From: JBBSEZ01 sp038239195 | GTDB lineage: Bacteria > Planctomycetota > Planctomycetia > Gemmatales > Gemmataceae | Direction of reading: 5' to 3' | Assembly (NCBI GenBank): GCA_038239195.1 | Contig: JBBSEZ010000023.1 | Span: 1-40,928, forward strand | Length of the DNA stretch: 40,928 nt | Shown: piece by piece, positions 1 to 7,957 of the stretch | Layout of the letters: the number at the start of each line of letters is the position of its first letter | Position numbering within the stretch: the stretch's first letter is position 1 | Made by a program: the position numbers and the translations under genes | The notes under the pieces: generated by a model | Told to the model about the DNA's origin: nothing | Seen by the model: only the letters and a program-made list of their open reading frames with translations | The model's database searches: none

Positions 1-215
1 AGCCTTCCGAGCCCCAGGTCACGTAGTAGAGGCCTCCTGCTCCCCACCGGCCGCCGGGACCAGCCCGGCGGCCGGCGTTCCGTTCAGTTCAGGGGAGGCC
101 GGCCGCGCACGACGAACGCCCCCCGCGACGAGGCCCGGGGGATCGAGCAGGGCCGTGCAGTCTCCCGTTGCCGCGCCAGGGAGGGGCCAAAGATCCGGGA
201 GCGGGGATCGCGAGC

Positions 216-301
216 CCGCAAGCGGCGAACTTCGAGGGCCCGCTGCTTGCGGCTTGGCGGGTCCCTCCCGGAGCCCCTTGGGGGAAAGGGGCTCGGGGAG
301 G
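216..301 (+). promoter_or_regulatory. Structured leader upstream of infC (two hairpins)
   Basis: Two adjacent inverted repeats are visible. The first pairs 216-226 (CCGCAAGCGGC) with 242-252 (GCTGCTTGCGG) through 11 pairs, one of them G-U. The second pairs 271-279 (GAGCCCCTT) with 286-294 (AAGGGGCTC), and can be extended outwards by 264-269 with 296-301. Neither is followed by a T-run, so they look more like 5' leader structure than a simple terminator. The rest of 1-448 shows no gene I can support. Whether the structure regulates infC is inference; the first hairpin also resembles a repeat core seen near 39535. Confidence 0.4.
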
Positions 302-435
302 GAGGAAGCGCGTAGCCGAGGGCGGGAATTGACGATAGAATGTATAGACGGCGGGCCGCCAGGCCAACTCCCTCCGGTCCCGGAGGGGATCGAACGGCGG
401 ACGCGGACCTCGGCCCGGACTGCGTCCACACTTTC

Positions 436-451
436 AAGGAGACTGAGTATT
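436..451 (+). promoter_or_regulatory. infC: infC ribosome binding site and AUU start codon
   Basis: A strong Shine-Dalgarno AAGGAG (436-441) sits seven bases before an ATT codon (449-451). This ATT is in frame with the conserved IF-3 N-terminus. No ATG or GTG lies between it and the conserved RRNEQIR motif. An AUU start is the known IF-3 autoregulation signal in other bacteria, since IF-3 discriminates against non-canonical starts. Confidence 0.8.
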
Positions 452-1033
452 CGACTCTACGACCGAGATCAGCCGCCCGAACGTGGCCCACGGCGAAACG
501 AGCAGATCCGCATCAGCCCGATCCGCCTGATCGGTGCCGACGGGGAGCAGCTGGGCCTCATGCCGACCGCGCAGGCCCTGGAGAAGGCGCGGGAGGCCGG
601 CCTTGACCTGGTGGAGGTGGCGGCCGACGAGCGGCCGCCGGTCTGCCGCATCCTCGACTACGGCAAGTTGCGCTTCACGAACTCGCAGAAGGGCAACAAG
701 GCCGGCAAGGTCCGCCAGCAGAAGCTGAAGGAGATCCGGGTCCGGCCCAAGACGGGCGACCACGACGTGGACACCAAGGTCGCCAAGGCGCGCGAGTTCC
801 TCGAACACAACGACAAGGTGCAGGTCACCGTCCTGTTCCGAGGCCGGGAGATGCAGCACCAGGAGGAGGGGCGGCGGGTGCTGGACTCCGTCCTGGAGAA
901 GCTGGCCGAGGTGGGCAAGGTGGAGCGGCCGCCGACGATGGACGGTAGGAAGATGACAGCCATGATCATGCCCATCAAGGGGACGGGCAAGGCCCGGCCC
1001 AAGCCGGATCCCGCGACGAAGCCGACGCCCTGA
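449..1033 (+). CDS. infC: Translation initiation factor IF-3
   Basis: IF-3 binds the 30S subunit, prevents premature 50S joining and checks the start codon and initiator tRNA. From the AUU start the protein is 194 aa, a little longer than the roughly 180 aa usual for the family. The N-domain opens with RRNEQIR (about residue 15) and contains the GLDLVEVA and PPVCRILDYGK motifs. A lysine-rich linker follows, then the C-domain with KLKEIRVRPKTGDHD and a VLFRGREM strand. The tail after about residue 180 is rich in Lys and Pro. The open frame runs upstream to a GTG/ATG-containing stretch at 155, but that part is not IF-3-like. In many bacteria infC precedes rpmI and rplT; here the next gene is on the opposite strand, so the usual ribosomal-protein operon is broken or located elsewhere. 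Confidence 0.95.
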   Translation: MRLYDRDQPPERGPRRNEQIRISPIRLIGADGEQLGLMPTAQALEKAREAGLDLVEVAADERPPVCRILDYGKLRFTNSQKGNKAGKVRQQKLKEIRVRPKTGDHDVDTKVAKAREFLEHNDKVQVTVLFRGREMQHQEEGRRVLDSVLEKLAEVGKVERPPTMDGRKMTAMIMPIKGTGKARPKPDPATKPTP

Positions 1034-1046
1034 TGAGGACGCGCCG

Positions 1047-1069
1047 ACGGTGCCGGGGCGGGGCACCGT
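1047..1069 (+). terminator. Hairpin terminator candidate after infC
   Basis: ACGGTGCC (1047-1054) pairs perfectly with GGCACCGT (1062-1069) across a seven-base G-rich loop. It starts 13 bases after the infC stop. There is no convincing T-tract, so intrinsic termination is uncertain. It lies between convergent genes. Confidence 0.45.
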
Positions 1070-1193
1070 TCAAGGTGAGGTGAGCCCCCCCTCACGTACT
1101 GGATTCATGCGAGGTGGGATAACGAAGAAGGGCCTGTGCGGCCGGCACGCCCCAGAGGCCCCGGTTGGAGGGACCGCTTGTCTCGAGCGATGC

Positions 1194-2366
1194 TCAGGGC
1201 TGCAACACCACCTTGATGCAGCCGTCCTTCTTGTCGCGGAAGGTCTTGTAGGCGCCCGGCGCTTCGTCGAGCTTCAGCCGATGGGTGATGACGAAGGAGG
1301 GGTCGATCTCACCCGCCTCGATCTTCTTCAGGAGGGGCTTGAGGTAGCGCTGCACGTGCGTCTGGCCCGTCTTCATGGTCAGGCCCTTGTTCATGAAGGC
1401 GCCGAGCGGGACCTTGTCCGGGAAGCCGACGGAGGCGCCGGGGACCGAGATCGTGCCGCCCTTGCGACAGCACAGGATCGCCTCCCGCAGCACGTGCGCC
1501 CGGTCTGTCGTGAGCATCACCGCCGCCTTCACCTTGTCCAGCACCGCATCGACGGTGCCGGCGGCGTGCGCCTCGCACCCGACGGCGTCGATGCAGCGGT
1601 CCGGCCCCCGGCCCTTGGTCATCTCCTGGAGCTTGTCGTAGACGCCCTCCTTGTCGAAGTTGATGGTCTCGGCCTTGCCGTGCTCTTGCGCCATCTTCAG
1701 CCGCTCCGGCACCCGGTCTATGGCGATCACCCGGCCCGCGCCGAGCATCCAGGCGCTCTTGATGGCGAACTGCGCGACCGGCCCGCAGCCCCAGACCGCC
1801 ACCGTGTCCCCGGGCTCCATCTGGCAGTTCTCGGCGGCCATGTAGCCCGTCGGGAAGATGTCGGACAGGAACAGCACCTTCTCGTCCGGAAGCCCCGACT
1901 CGATCTTGATGGGGCCGACGTCGGCAAACGGCACCCGGAGGTACTCTGCCTGGCCGCCGGCGAACCCGCCCATCACGTGGGAAAAGCCGAACAGGCCTGC
2001 CGGCGCGTGGCCCATCGCCTTGCGGGCGATCTCCGCGTTCGGGTTCGACGTATCGCAGCAGGAGAACAGGGCCTTCTTGCAGAAGAAGCAGTCGCCGCAG
2101 GAGATGGTGAACGGCACGACCACGCGATCGCCCTTCTTCAGGTTCGTGACGGCGCTGCCGACCTCGACGACCTCGCCCATCGGTTCGTGGCCGAGCACGT
2201 CGCCCTTCTCCATCGTCGGCATGAAGCCGTCCAGGAGGTGTAGGTCGGAGCCACAGACCCCACTGGCCGTGATCTTTACGATCGCGTCGCGCGGGTGCTC
2301 GATCTTCGGGTCGGGGACGCTGTCGATGCGGACGTCGCCCGTCCCGTGCTAGCAGAGTGCTTTCAT
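1194..2366 (-). pseudogene. Zinc-dependent alcohol/formaldehyde dehydrogenase with in-frame amber at codon 6
   Basis: The full frame from ATG 2366-2364 encodes a 390-aa MDR-family zinc alcohol dehydrogenase of the glutathione-independent formaldehyde dehydrogenase type. It has a GVCGSDLH motif with the catalytic-zinc Cys (about residue 38), GHEPMGEVVEVG, a structural-zinc cluster (CGDCFFCKKALFSCC) and a Rossmann motif VAVWGCGPVAQFA. The frame starts MKALC and then meets TAG at 2351-2349, where related proteins usually carry Trp (MKALCWHGTGDVR). The next in-frame ATG is at 2222, past the catalytic Cys, and would give a 342-aa protein without that zinc ligand. Everything downstream is intact, so the lesion is recent, is suppressed, or is a base-call error (TGG to TAG). 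Family recognition is firm; calling it non-functional is inference. Confidence 0.75.
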
Positions 2367-2745
2367 CGCGTTGGCCTTTGCAAGGTGTGAGAGACAGCCT
2401 TTCCCGGCGGGATCGCCCGTCGCGAACGAAAGTGGGAAACTTTGCAAATCCGGTGCCGAGAGAACGGCGGCTTGCCAAGCCGGCCGATGCGGTCGGGCTC
2501 GCACACGTGGCGGGAAGAAGACAGGCGGAGGCCGAAGCAGGCGGGCCCGGATCGCCGTCCCGTCGAACCGGGTGCCGCGCAGAAGTTTCTGGCTCCCCTC
2601 CCAGGCTGGGAACCATTCGGGAGGGCGAGGCTTCTCATTTGTCTATCTGACATACCGGACCGCGGATCGATTCCATCTTCCGCAGTCGTGCTTGCTGGGG
2701 CCTCGGTTCTCGCGATCGACTTCTCTTCTTTTCGCGGACCAGTCC

Positions 2746-2754
2746 TGCTATCAT
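2746..2754 (+). promoter_or_regulatory. Extended -10 promoter candidate for smpB
   Basis: TGCTATCAT (2746-2754) matches an extended -10 box, with a poor -35 upstream. Transcription would start close to 2761, giving a very short leader before the smpB start at 2775. The rest of the 2367-2774 gap shows no gene I can support. Confidence 0.35.
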
Positions 2755-2774
2755 CCACAACAGGAGAGTGGACG

Positions 2775-3260
2775 ATGGCCCGCAACGACAAGGCGAACGA
2801 GGACGGGATCAAGGACGTCTGCCGCAACCGGCGGGCGAGCCACGAGTACGAGGTCTTCGATTCACTCGAGTGTGGGGTCGTCTTGACGGGCACGGAGGTC
2901 AAGAGCCTGCGCGACGGGCACGCCATCTTGGAGGACGCCTACGCGAAGATCGAGGGCGGAGAGGTCTGGCTGATCGGCAGCGACATCCCGGAATACGCGA
3001 TGGGCAACCGGATGAACCACAAGCCCAAGCGCGCGCGGAAGTTGCTGATGCATCGGCGCGAGATCCTCAAGTTCGCCGGCAAGGCCTCGCAGAAGGGCTT
3101 CACGCTCGTTCCACTCCGCATCTACTTCAAGAACGGCCGGGCCAAGGTCGAGATCGCCGTCTGTCGGGGCAAGCAGCTTCACGACAAGCGGCAGGCGGCC
3201 AAGAAGGCGGACGCGCAGCGCGAGATACGCCGGGCGATGACGGACCGGCGCCACTCGTAG
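2775..3260 (+). CDS. smpB: SsrA-binding protein SmpB
   Basis: SmpB binds tmRNA and delivers it to stalled ribosomes for trans-translation. The protein has 161 aa, normal for the family. It begins MARNDK and reaches the conserved core quickly: NRRASHEYEVFDSLECGVVLTGTEVKSLRDGHAILEDAYAKI, then PKRARKLLMHRREI, then the GFTLVPLRIYFKNGRAKVEIAVCRGKQLHDKR signature (about residues 110-145). A basic C-terminal tail follows. The start at 2775 is chosen because CAGGAG (2761-2766) lies at good distance and the protein then has family length; the open frame upstream is not SmpB-like. A 55-base gap separates it from the glycosyltransferase. Confidence 0.95.
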   Translation: MARNDKANEDGIKDVCRNRRASHEYEVFDSLECGVVLTGTEVKSLRDGHAILEDAYAKIEGGEVWLIGSDIPEYAMGNRMNHKPKRARKLLMHRREILKFAGKASQKGFTLVPLRIYFKNGRAKVEIAVCRGKQLHDKRQAAKKADAQREIRRAMTDRRHS

Positions 3261-3315
3261 CCTTCTCCAACGCTCCCAAGTAGAAATCCACGAGCCCCGG
3301 TCAGGGAGGACCGCC

Positions 3316-4317
3316 GTGCGATTGACCGCCCTGGTAGACCGCCCCGAACACGTCTGCTGCCGCTACCGCTTCGCCGCCTTTCGGCCCCTGCTCAAGCGCG
3401 CCGGCCACGAGCTCGACCTCCGCGCCTTGCCGCGCCGCTGGTGGGGCCGCTGGCGCCTGTTCCGCGAGCTCCGCGGTGCGACCGTCGTGGTCCAGCGCGC
3501 CCTCCTGCCGCGCTGGCAGCTCGCCCTGTTGCGCCTTAGCGTGCGCCACCTTCTCTTCGACTTCGACGACGCCGTGTTCCTGCGCGACTCCTACTCCCCC
3601 AAGGGGATACGTAGTGCCGGTCGCCTGGCGCGCTTCGCTACCCTGGTGCGGGCGTGCGACGCGGTCGTCGCGGGCAACCCCTTCCTCGCCGAGCAGGCGG
3701 CGCGCTTCGCCCCGCGCGAGCGCGTCCACGTGGTGCCCACCTGTGTCGATCCGAACCGCTATCTCCCGCGGGACGGCAACGGGACGCGCCTGGTGTGGGT
3801 TGGGTCGTCCAGCACGCTGCAAGGGCTGCGCGCGGTGGCCCCGATGCTGGAGGAGGTCGGCCGCCGCGTGCCGGGGCTGCGGCTGGACCTCATCTGCGAT
3901 CGCTTCCTCCAGCTGCGACACCTGCCGGTTCACCCGCGACCCTGGTCGGAGGCGCGCGAGGCGGAAGACATTGCGGCTGCCGACGTCGGCATTAGCTGGA
4001 TACCGGACGACCTGTGGAGTCGCGGCAAGTGTGGGCTCAAGGTGCTGCAGTACATGGCGGCGGGCCTGCCCGTCGTGGCCAACCGCGTGGGCGTTCATCC
4101 CGAGATGGTCCGCCCGGGAGTGAACGGCTTCCTGCCGGAGAACACCGAGGAGTGGGTGGAGGCCATCGCTCGCCTGGCGGGCGACGAGGCGCTGCGCCGG
4201 CGCATGGGGCTGGCGAGCCGGCGCATTCTCGAGGCGGAGTACAGCGTGGCCGTCGGGGCGCAGCGCTGGCTCGACTTGCTCGATCGGCTGGCGGTCGGGG
4301 CGGCCCGCAGCGCCTGA
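3316..4317 (+). CDS. GT4-family glycosyltransferase
   Basis: A 333-aa retaining glycosyltransferase with a GT-B fold. The N-terminal half holds the acceptor domain with a LLFDFDDAVF motif. VHVVPTCVDPNRYLP (about residues 138-152) is the usual entry to the donor-binding domain. LVWVGSSSTLQGL resembles the phosphate-binding start of that domain. GKCGLKVLQYMAAGLPVVANRVG (about 237-259) corresponds to the EX7E-type nucleotide-sugar region, with the first Glu replaced. The start is GTG at 3316 behind GGGAGGA. The gene ends 14 bases before the tandem kinase, so the two are probably co-transcribed and act on the same envelope glycolipid. Donor and acceptor cannot be read from sequence. Confidence 0.85.
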   Translation: MRLTALVDRPEHVCCRYRFAAFRPLLKRAGHELDLRALPRRWWGRWRLFRELRGATVVVQRALLPRWQLALLRLSVRHLLFDFDDAVFLRDSYSPKGIRSAGRLARFATLVRACDAVVAGNPFLAEQAARFAPRERVHVVPTCVDPNRYLPRDGNGTRLVWVGSSSTLQGLRAVAPMLEEVGRRVPGLRLDLICDRFLQLRHLPVHPRPWSEAREAEDIAAADVGISWIPDDLWSRGKCGLKVLQYMAAGLPVVANRVGVHPEMVRPGVNGFLPENTEEWVEAIARLAGDEALRRRMGLASRRILEAEYSVAVGAQRWLDLLDRLAVGAARSA

Positions 4318-4331
4318 GGGAGGAAAGGGCC

Positions 4332-6077
4332 ATGACGCGAACCATCGACCTGACCTGCTCGGGCGTTTCCTGGCAGGTGCGCGAGGGCGGGCCGGACGGC
4401 CTTTCGACCGAGGAGATCGAGGAACTGTTCGATCCCACCGGGCTGCGCCTCGAGGAGTGGGCCCATTCGGGACAGGCGCGCGTGGTCAAAACGGGCCCCC
4501 ACCGGACGGTCTACCACGTGGCGTTGGCGGGCCCGGACGTGTACGTCAAGCACTACCGCTCCGGCAAGAAGGACTGGGCGCGAGCGCTTGGTCGGACCAG
4601 CCCCGCGCGGCGCGAACTGGAAACGACCCTTGCAGTCGCCGGCCGCGGCGTACCGACGCTGGTGGCGCTCGCCGTCGGCGAGGCCGAGGACGGCGATAGC
4701 TTCCTCATCACGCGGGCCCTGCCGCACGCCTATCCGCTCGATGGCTATCTGGAATCGCTGGAACACTTTCCCCGGCGCCGCCTGGCGGTCGTGCGCTCGC
4801 GCCTGGCCCAAACCGTGGGGCGCTTCCTGGCGCTCCTCCACCGGGGGGGGGTGACACAGCGCGATCTGCACCCGGGCAACGTCCTGGTCCAGGGGGGGGA
4901 CGAGTTGCGCCTCTTCCTGATCGACCTCAACGGGACGCGCCTGGGCGAGCCACTGGCGTGGCCCGCGAGCCGAGCCAATCTCGTCGTACTCAACCGCTGG
5001 TTTATGCTGCGCTCCGGCCGTGCCGACCGACTTCGCGCCTGGCGCGCCTATGAGGAAGAGCGCTGGGGCGCCTCGGAGCGCGACGCGGACCGGCCGCGCG
5101 ACCTGGAGCGGCGCACGCTCGCCTCCAACCTGCGCTTCTGGCGGCACCACGACGCGCGCTGCCTGGGCGTCAACCGCTACTTCCGGCAGGTCAGTTCCGC
5201 ATGCGCCCTCGGCCATGCCGTCGCGGACCTGGCGCCCGACGCCCTCGCGCCCTTTCTCGCCGATCCCGATGCGCCCTTCACCTGGCCGGGCGTCAAGGTG
5301 CTCAAGCACTCCGCGTCGTCGTCCGTGATCGAGCTGGAGCTGAAACGGGGCGAAGAGGTGCGCCCGGTGATCTACAAGCGCTTCTCCGTCACGACCTGGA
5401 CCGATCCGTTCGTGGCGCTGGTGCGTCCGACGCCGGCGCTGCGCTCCCACGTCATGGGCCACGGGCTGCGTCTGCGCGGCCTGCCGACCCCACGGCCCCT
5501 GGCGGTATGGCATCGCATCCGCCACGGCCTGCGCCGCGAGGGCTATCTTCTCACGGAAAAGGTCCCCGATGCCGTGGAGCTCGTTGCCTTCGTGTCTCGC
5601 CTGGCCCCCGCGGGGCGCCAGGTTGTGCTCCGCCCGTTGATCGACCAGGTGGCACGGCTGATTCGAGGGCTGCATGCCCGCCATCTGTCGCACCGCGATC
5701 TCAAGGGGGCAAACTTACTGGTGAGCCCGGCCGGGTGGCGGATCGCGGCGAAGGGAGTCAAGGAAGTCGCCGCTGCTGCCGAAACAACAGAGGGCGCGGC
5801 CGCGCCGCCCCTCTCCGTGTGGTTCATCGACCTGGTTGGGGCAAGGCGCCACGGCAAGTTGCGTCGGGGGCGGCGCCTGCAGAACCTGGCCCGCTTGCAC
5901 ACCAGCTTCCAGGACCATCCGGGGCTGACGCGCACCGACAAACTGCGCTTCCTGCGCAGGTATCTGGCGTGGGGCCTGCGCGGCCGAATGGGCTGGAAGC
6001 GCTGGTGGCGCGAGATCGAGGCGGCCACCCGCGCCAAGGTGGAGCGCAACCTCCGCAAGGGGAGGCCGGTGGGGTAG
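4332..6077 (+). CDS. Tandem lipopolysaccharide-kinase (InaA/WaaP-like) protein
   Basis: A 581-aa protein with two complete protein-kinase-like folds of the LPS/Kdo kinase type. Domain 1 (about 60-260) has a candidate ATP-binding Lys in YVKHYRSG (about 72), catalytic RDLHPGN (about 177) and metal-binding LIDLNGT. Domain 2 (about 320-570) has VIYKRFS (about 348), HRDLKGAN (about 454) and FIDLVGARR (about 498). Known relatives phosphorylate sugars of the LPS inner core on the cytoplasmic side of the membrane. Most are single-domain, so the duplication is notable, and both halves keep catalytic residues. A strong purine-rich ribosome site precedes ATG 4332. The adjacent GT4 gene suggests sequential glycosylation and phosphorylation of one acceptor. 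Two poly-G runs (9 and 8) fall within the first catalytic loop. Confidence 0.85.
   Translation: MTRTIDLTCSGVSWQVREGGPDGLSTEEIEELFDPTGLRLEEWAHSGQARVVKTGPHRTVYHVALAGPDVYVKHYRSGKKDWARALGRTSPARRELETTLAVAGRGVPTLVALAVGEAEDGDSFLITRALPHAYPLDGYLESLEHFPRRRLAVVRSRLAQTVGRFLALLHRGGVTQRDLHPGNVLVQGGDELRLFLIDLNGTRLGEPLAWPASRANLVVLNRWFMLRSGRADRLRAWRAYEEERWGASERDADRPRDLERRTLASNLRFWRHHDARCLGVNRYFRQVSSACALGHAVADLAPDALAPFLADPDAPFTWPGVKVLKHSASSSVIELELKRGEEVRPVIYKRFSVTTWTDPFVALVRPTPALRSHVMGHGLRLRGLPTPRPLAVWHRIRHGLRREGYLLTEKVPDAVELVAFVSRLAPAGRQVVLRPLIDQVARLIRGLHARHLSHRDLKGANLLVSPAGWRIAAKGVKEVAAAAETTEGAAAPPLSVWFIDLVGARRHGKLRRGRRLQNLARLHTSFQDHPGLTRTDKLRFLRRYLAWGLRGRMGWKRWWREIEAATRAKVERNLRKGRPVG
4843..4899 (+). repeat. 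Two homopolymeric G tracts within the tandem kinase gene
   Basis: A run of nine G (4843-4851) and a run of eight G (4892-4899) lie 40 bases apart, flanking the RDLHPGN codons of the first kinase domain. A one-base slip in either would truncate the protein. Other G8 runs exist in this GC-rich window (for example 7458-7465 in coaB), so chance is possible. Confidence 0.7.
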
Positions 6078-6184
6078 GGGCCCCGCCAACCTCGCCTTGT
6101 CAAATCCCGACCGAGTGCTTATGGTGTCGCCCCTTCCCGACGGGACGGGGCCGAACGTCCTTCGGGTCAGGTGCCGAGGTGTTC

Positions 6185-7144
6185 ATGAATCATGCTCCCC
6201 ACGCCTCGCGACTGCACTTGGGCGGACACCGTCAATGGCTCAGCGTGGCGGCATTCGCGGCGCTCGCGTTCGTCTTCGGCTGCCAGCCGCTCCACCTCAA
6301 TCCGTTCGGCAAGGAACGTCCCAAGGCGGTCGAGAAGCCCGCGGCCGTTCCCGGGCTTCCGGCCGAGCCCAGCGAATACTCGTTCCGCATCGCTCCCTAC
6401 GTCTTCTACTCCGACTTCGAGCTCAAGCGCGAGCAGCCGCTCTTCCGCGAGCTCGCCGAGCTGCGCGATCAGGTGTGCAAGGAGTTGCTCTTGCCGCCGG
6501 GGGCTGCGGAGGTGTCGGTCTACCTTTTCGAGACCAAGGATCGCTACGAGCACTACATGAAGGCGCACCACCCGACCCTGCCCAAGCGCCGGGCGTTCTT
6601 CATCGCGGGCTCGCTTACCGTCGGCGCCAAGGAGCGCTTGCTCGTCTACACCTACTGGGGCGAGCGCATCCGCCAGGACTTGCGCCACGAGCTGACGCAC
6701 GCGCTGCTCCACGGCGTCATCAAGGACGTTCCGCTCTGGCTGGACGAGGGCCTGGCCGAATACTTCGAGCTCCCCCCGGGCCTGCACGGGACCAACGGCA
6801 TCCACGTCGAGAACTTGCAGAAGGCGCTCGCCGGAGACTATCGGCCCGATCTGGCGCGGCTGGAAGGCCTGCGCGAGGTCGATCAGATGAGCCCGCCGGA
6901 ATACCGCGAGTCCTGGGCGTGGGTCCACCTGATGCTGCGCACCCAGCCCGAGGCGAAGACGGCGCTGCTCGCGTACCTCCAGCAACTCCGCGGCGCCCGC
7001 CACCCGGGGCCGCTGCGCAGCCAGCTTGCCAAGGTCTTCCCGTCTCCGGAGGAAGCGCTGCGGCAGCACCTTCACCGCCTGGAGACGGCCATGCGCCCGG
7101 AGCGGGTGGAGATTGGCGCCCGCGCCAGCGAGGCGCGCCGCTGA
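6185..7144 (+). CDS. Lipoprotein zinc metallopeptidase (gluzincin-like, DUF1570 type)
   Basis: A 319-aa protein with a lipoprotein signal: a basic N-terminus, a hydrophobic stretch AAFAALAFVFGC, and a lipobox Cys at about residue 33. The mature part holds HELTHALLHG with the HExxH zinc motif (His168, Glu169, His172), and 20 residues downstream LDEGLAEYFE supplies the third ligand Glu in a DEGLAEY context typical of gluzincins. The sequence RLLVYTYWG precedes it, as in planctomycete DUF1570 proteins. It is likely anchored in the envelope. Substrate unknown. The start at 6185 is chosen because it yields a proper signal peptide; the upstream open frame overlaps the kinase gene and is not protein-like. 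Confidence 0.8.
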   Translation: MNHAPHASRLHLGGHRQWLSVAAFAALAFVFGCQPLHLNPFGKERPKAVEKPAAVPGLPAEPSEYSFRIAPYVFYSDFELKREQPLFRELAELRDQVCKELLLPPGAAEVSVYLFETKDRYEHYMKAHHPTLPKRRAFFIAGSLTVGAKERLLVYTYWGERIRQDLRHELTHALLHGVIKDVPLWLDEGLAEYFELPPGLHGTNGIHVENLQKALAGDYRPDLARLEGLREVDQMSPPEYRESWAWVHLMLRTQPEAKTALLAYLQQLRGARHPGPLRSQLAKVFPSPEEALRQHLHRLETAMRPERVEIGARASEARR

Positions 7145-7205
7145 GCGAGGCACCGCGTAGAATGAGTGTGGCCGAGCCCGCTTCGCCCCTCTTCGGTGCG
7201 CCTCC

Positions 7206-7943
7206 ATGAATCTGCTCGTCACGGCCGGGAACACGCTCGCCCTCATCGACCGCGTTCGCTGCATCACCAACGTGTTCACCGGCCGGACCGGCGCCGCCAT
7301 CGCCCTCCACGCCCACGCCCGCGGCCATCGCGTCACCCTCCTCACCTCCCACCCCGAGGCCGTCGAGGTGATGAGCGAAGGCGATTTGTCGGAGCGCTGG
7401 TCGCTGTTCCGCTACCGCACCTTCGAGGACTTGCGGGAGCGCATGGAGGAGCTCGTCGGGGGGGGCGGATTCGACGCCCTCGTCCACTGCGCCGCCGTCA
7501 GTGATTACCTATCGGCGGGCGCGTACTCTCCGGCCCCCGGGACGCGCTTCCGTCCCGAGGACGGCCGTTGGGAGAGCGAGGGCCTCCCGGGGCCGGCCCT
7601 GATCGACCGTGCCGCGGAGAAGGTGAAGAGCGACGAGCCGGAACTGTGGTTGCGCCTGGTGCGGGCCCCCAAACTCGTCGATCTGGTGCGGCGCGACTGG
7701 GGCTTCCGGGGCACGCTGGTGAAGTTCAAGCTCGAGGTCGGTCGGACCGACGAGGAGCTACTCGCCATCGCCGAGCGCTCCCGGCAACAGTCCGACGCCG
7801 ACCTGATGGTGGCCAACACCCTCGAAGGCGCCCCCTTCTACGCCTTTCTCGGGCCCTTCGCGGGGAACTACGTGCGCGTCGGTCGGCGCGAGCTGGCCCC
7901 GGGCTTGCTCGAAGCCCTCGAACGCCTGAGCCGCCCCGGATGA
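7206..7943 (+). CDS. coaB: Phosphopantothenate-cysteine ligase (CoaB domain, stand-alone)
   Basis: CoaB joins cysteine to 4'-phosphopantothenate using a nucleotide triphosphate, the second committed step of coenzyme A synthesis. This 245-aa protein starts with LLVTAGNTLALIDRVRCITNVFTGRTGAAIA, the Rossmann-like CoaB signature. It also has HCAAVSDY (about 97-104), LVRAPKLVDLVR, LVKFKLEV and DLMVANTLEG, all CoaB core motifs. In most bacteria the domain is fused behind CoaC as the bifunctional CoaBC/Dfp; here it is separate and comes first. Its stop overlaps an ATG of the next frame (ATGA at 7940), so translational coupling with coaC is likely. Confidence 0.85.
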   Translation: MNLLVTAGNTLALIDRVRCITNVFTGRTGAAIALHAHARGHRVTLLTSHPEAVEVMSEGDLSERWSLFRYRTFEDLRERMEELVGGGGFDALVHCAAVSDYLSAGAYSPAPGTRFRPEDGRWESEGLPGPALIDRAAEKVKSDEPELWLRLVRAPKLVDLVRRDWGFRGTLVKFKLEVGRTDEELLAIAERSRQQSDADLMVANTLEGAPFYAFLGPFAGNYVRVGRRELAPGLLEALERLSRPG

Positions 7944-7957
7944 AGCGAGGGCCCGTC

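Noticed and set aside
343..348. TATAGA near TTGACG (329-334) as an infC promoter
   Set aside because: The spacing is only eight bases, too short for a sigma-70 promoter.
1050..2243. Forward open frame opposite the zinc dehydrogenase
   Set aside because: The reverse strand encodes clear dehydrogenase motifs; the forward product is unrecognisable.
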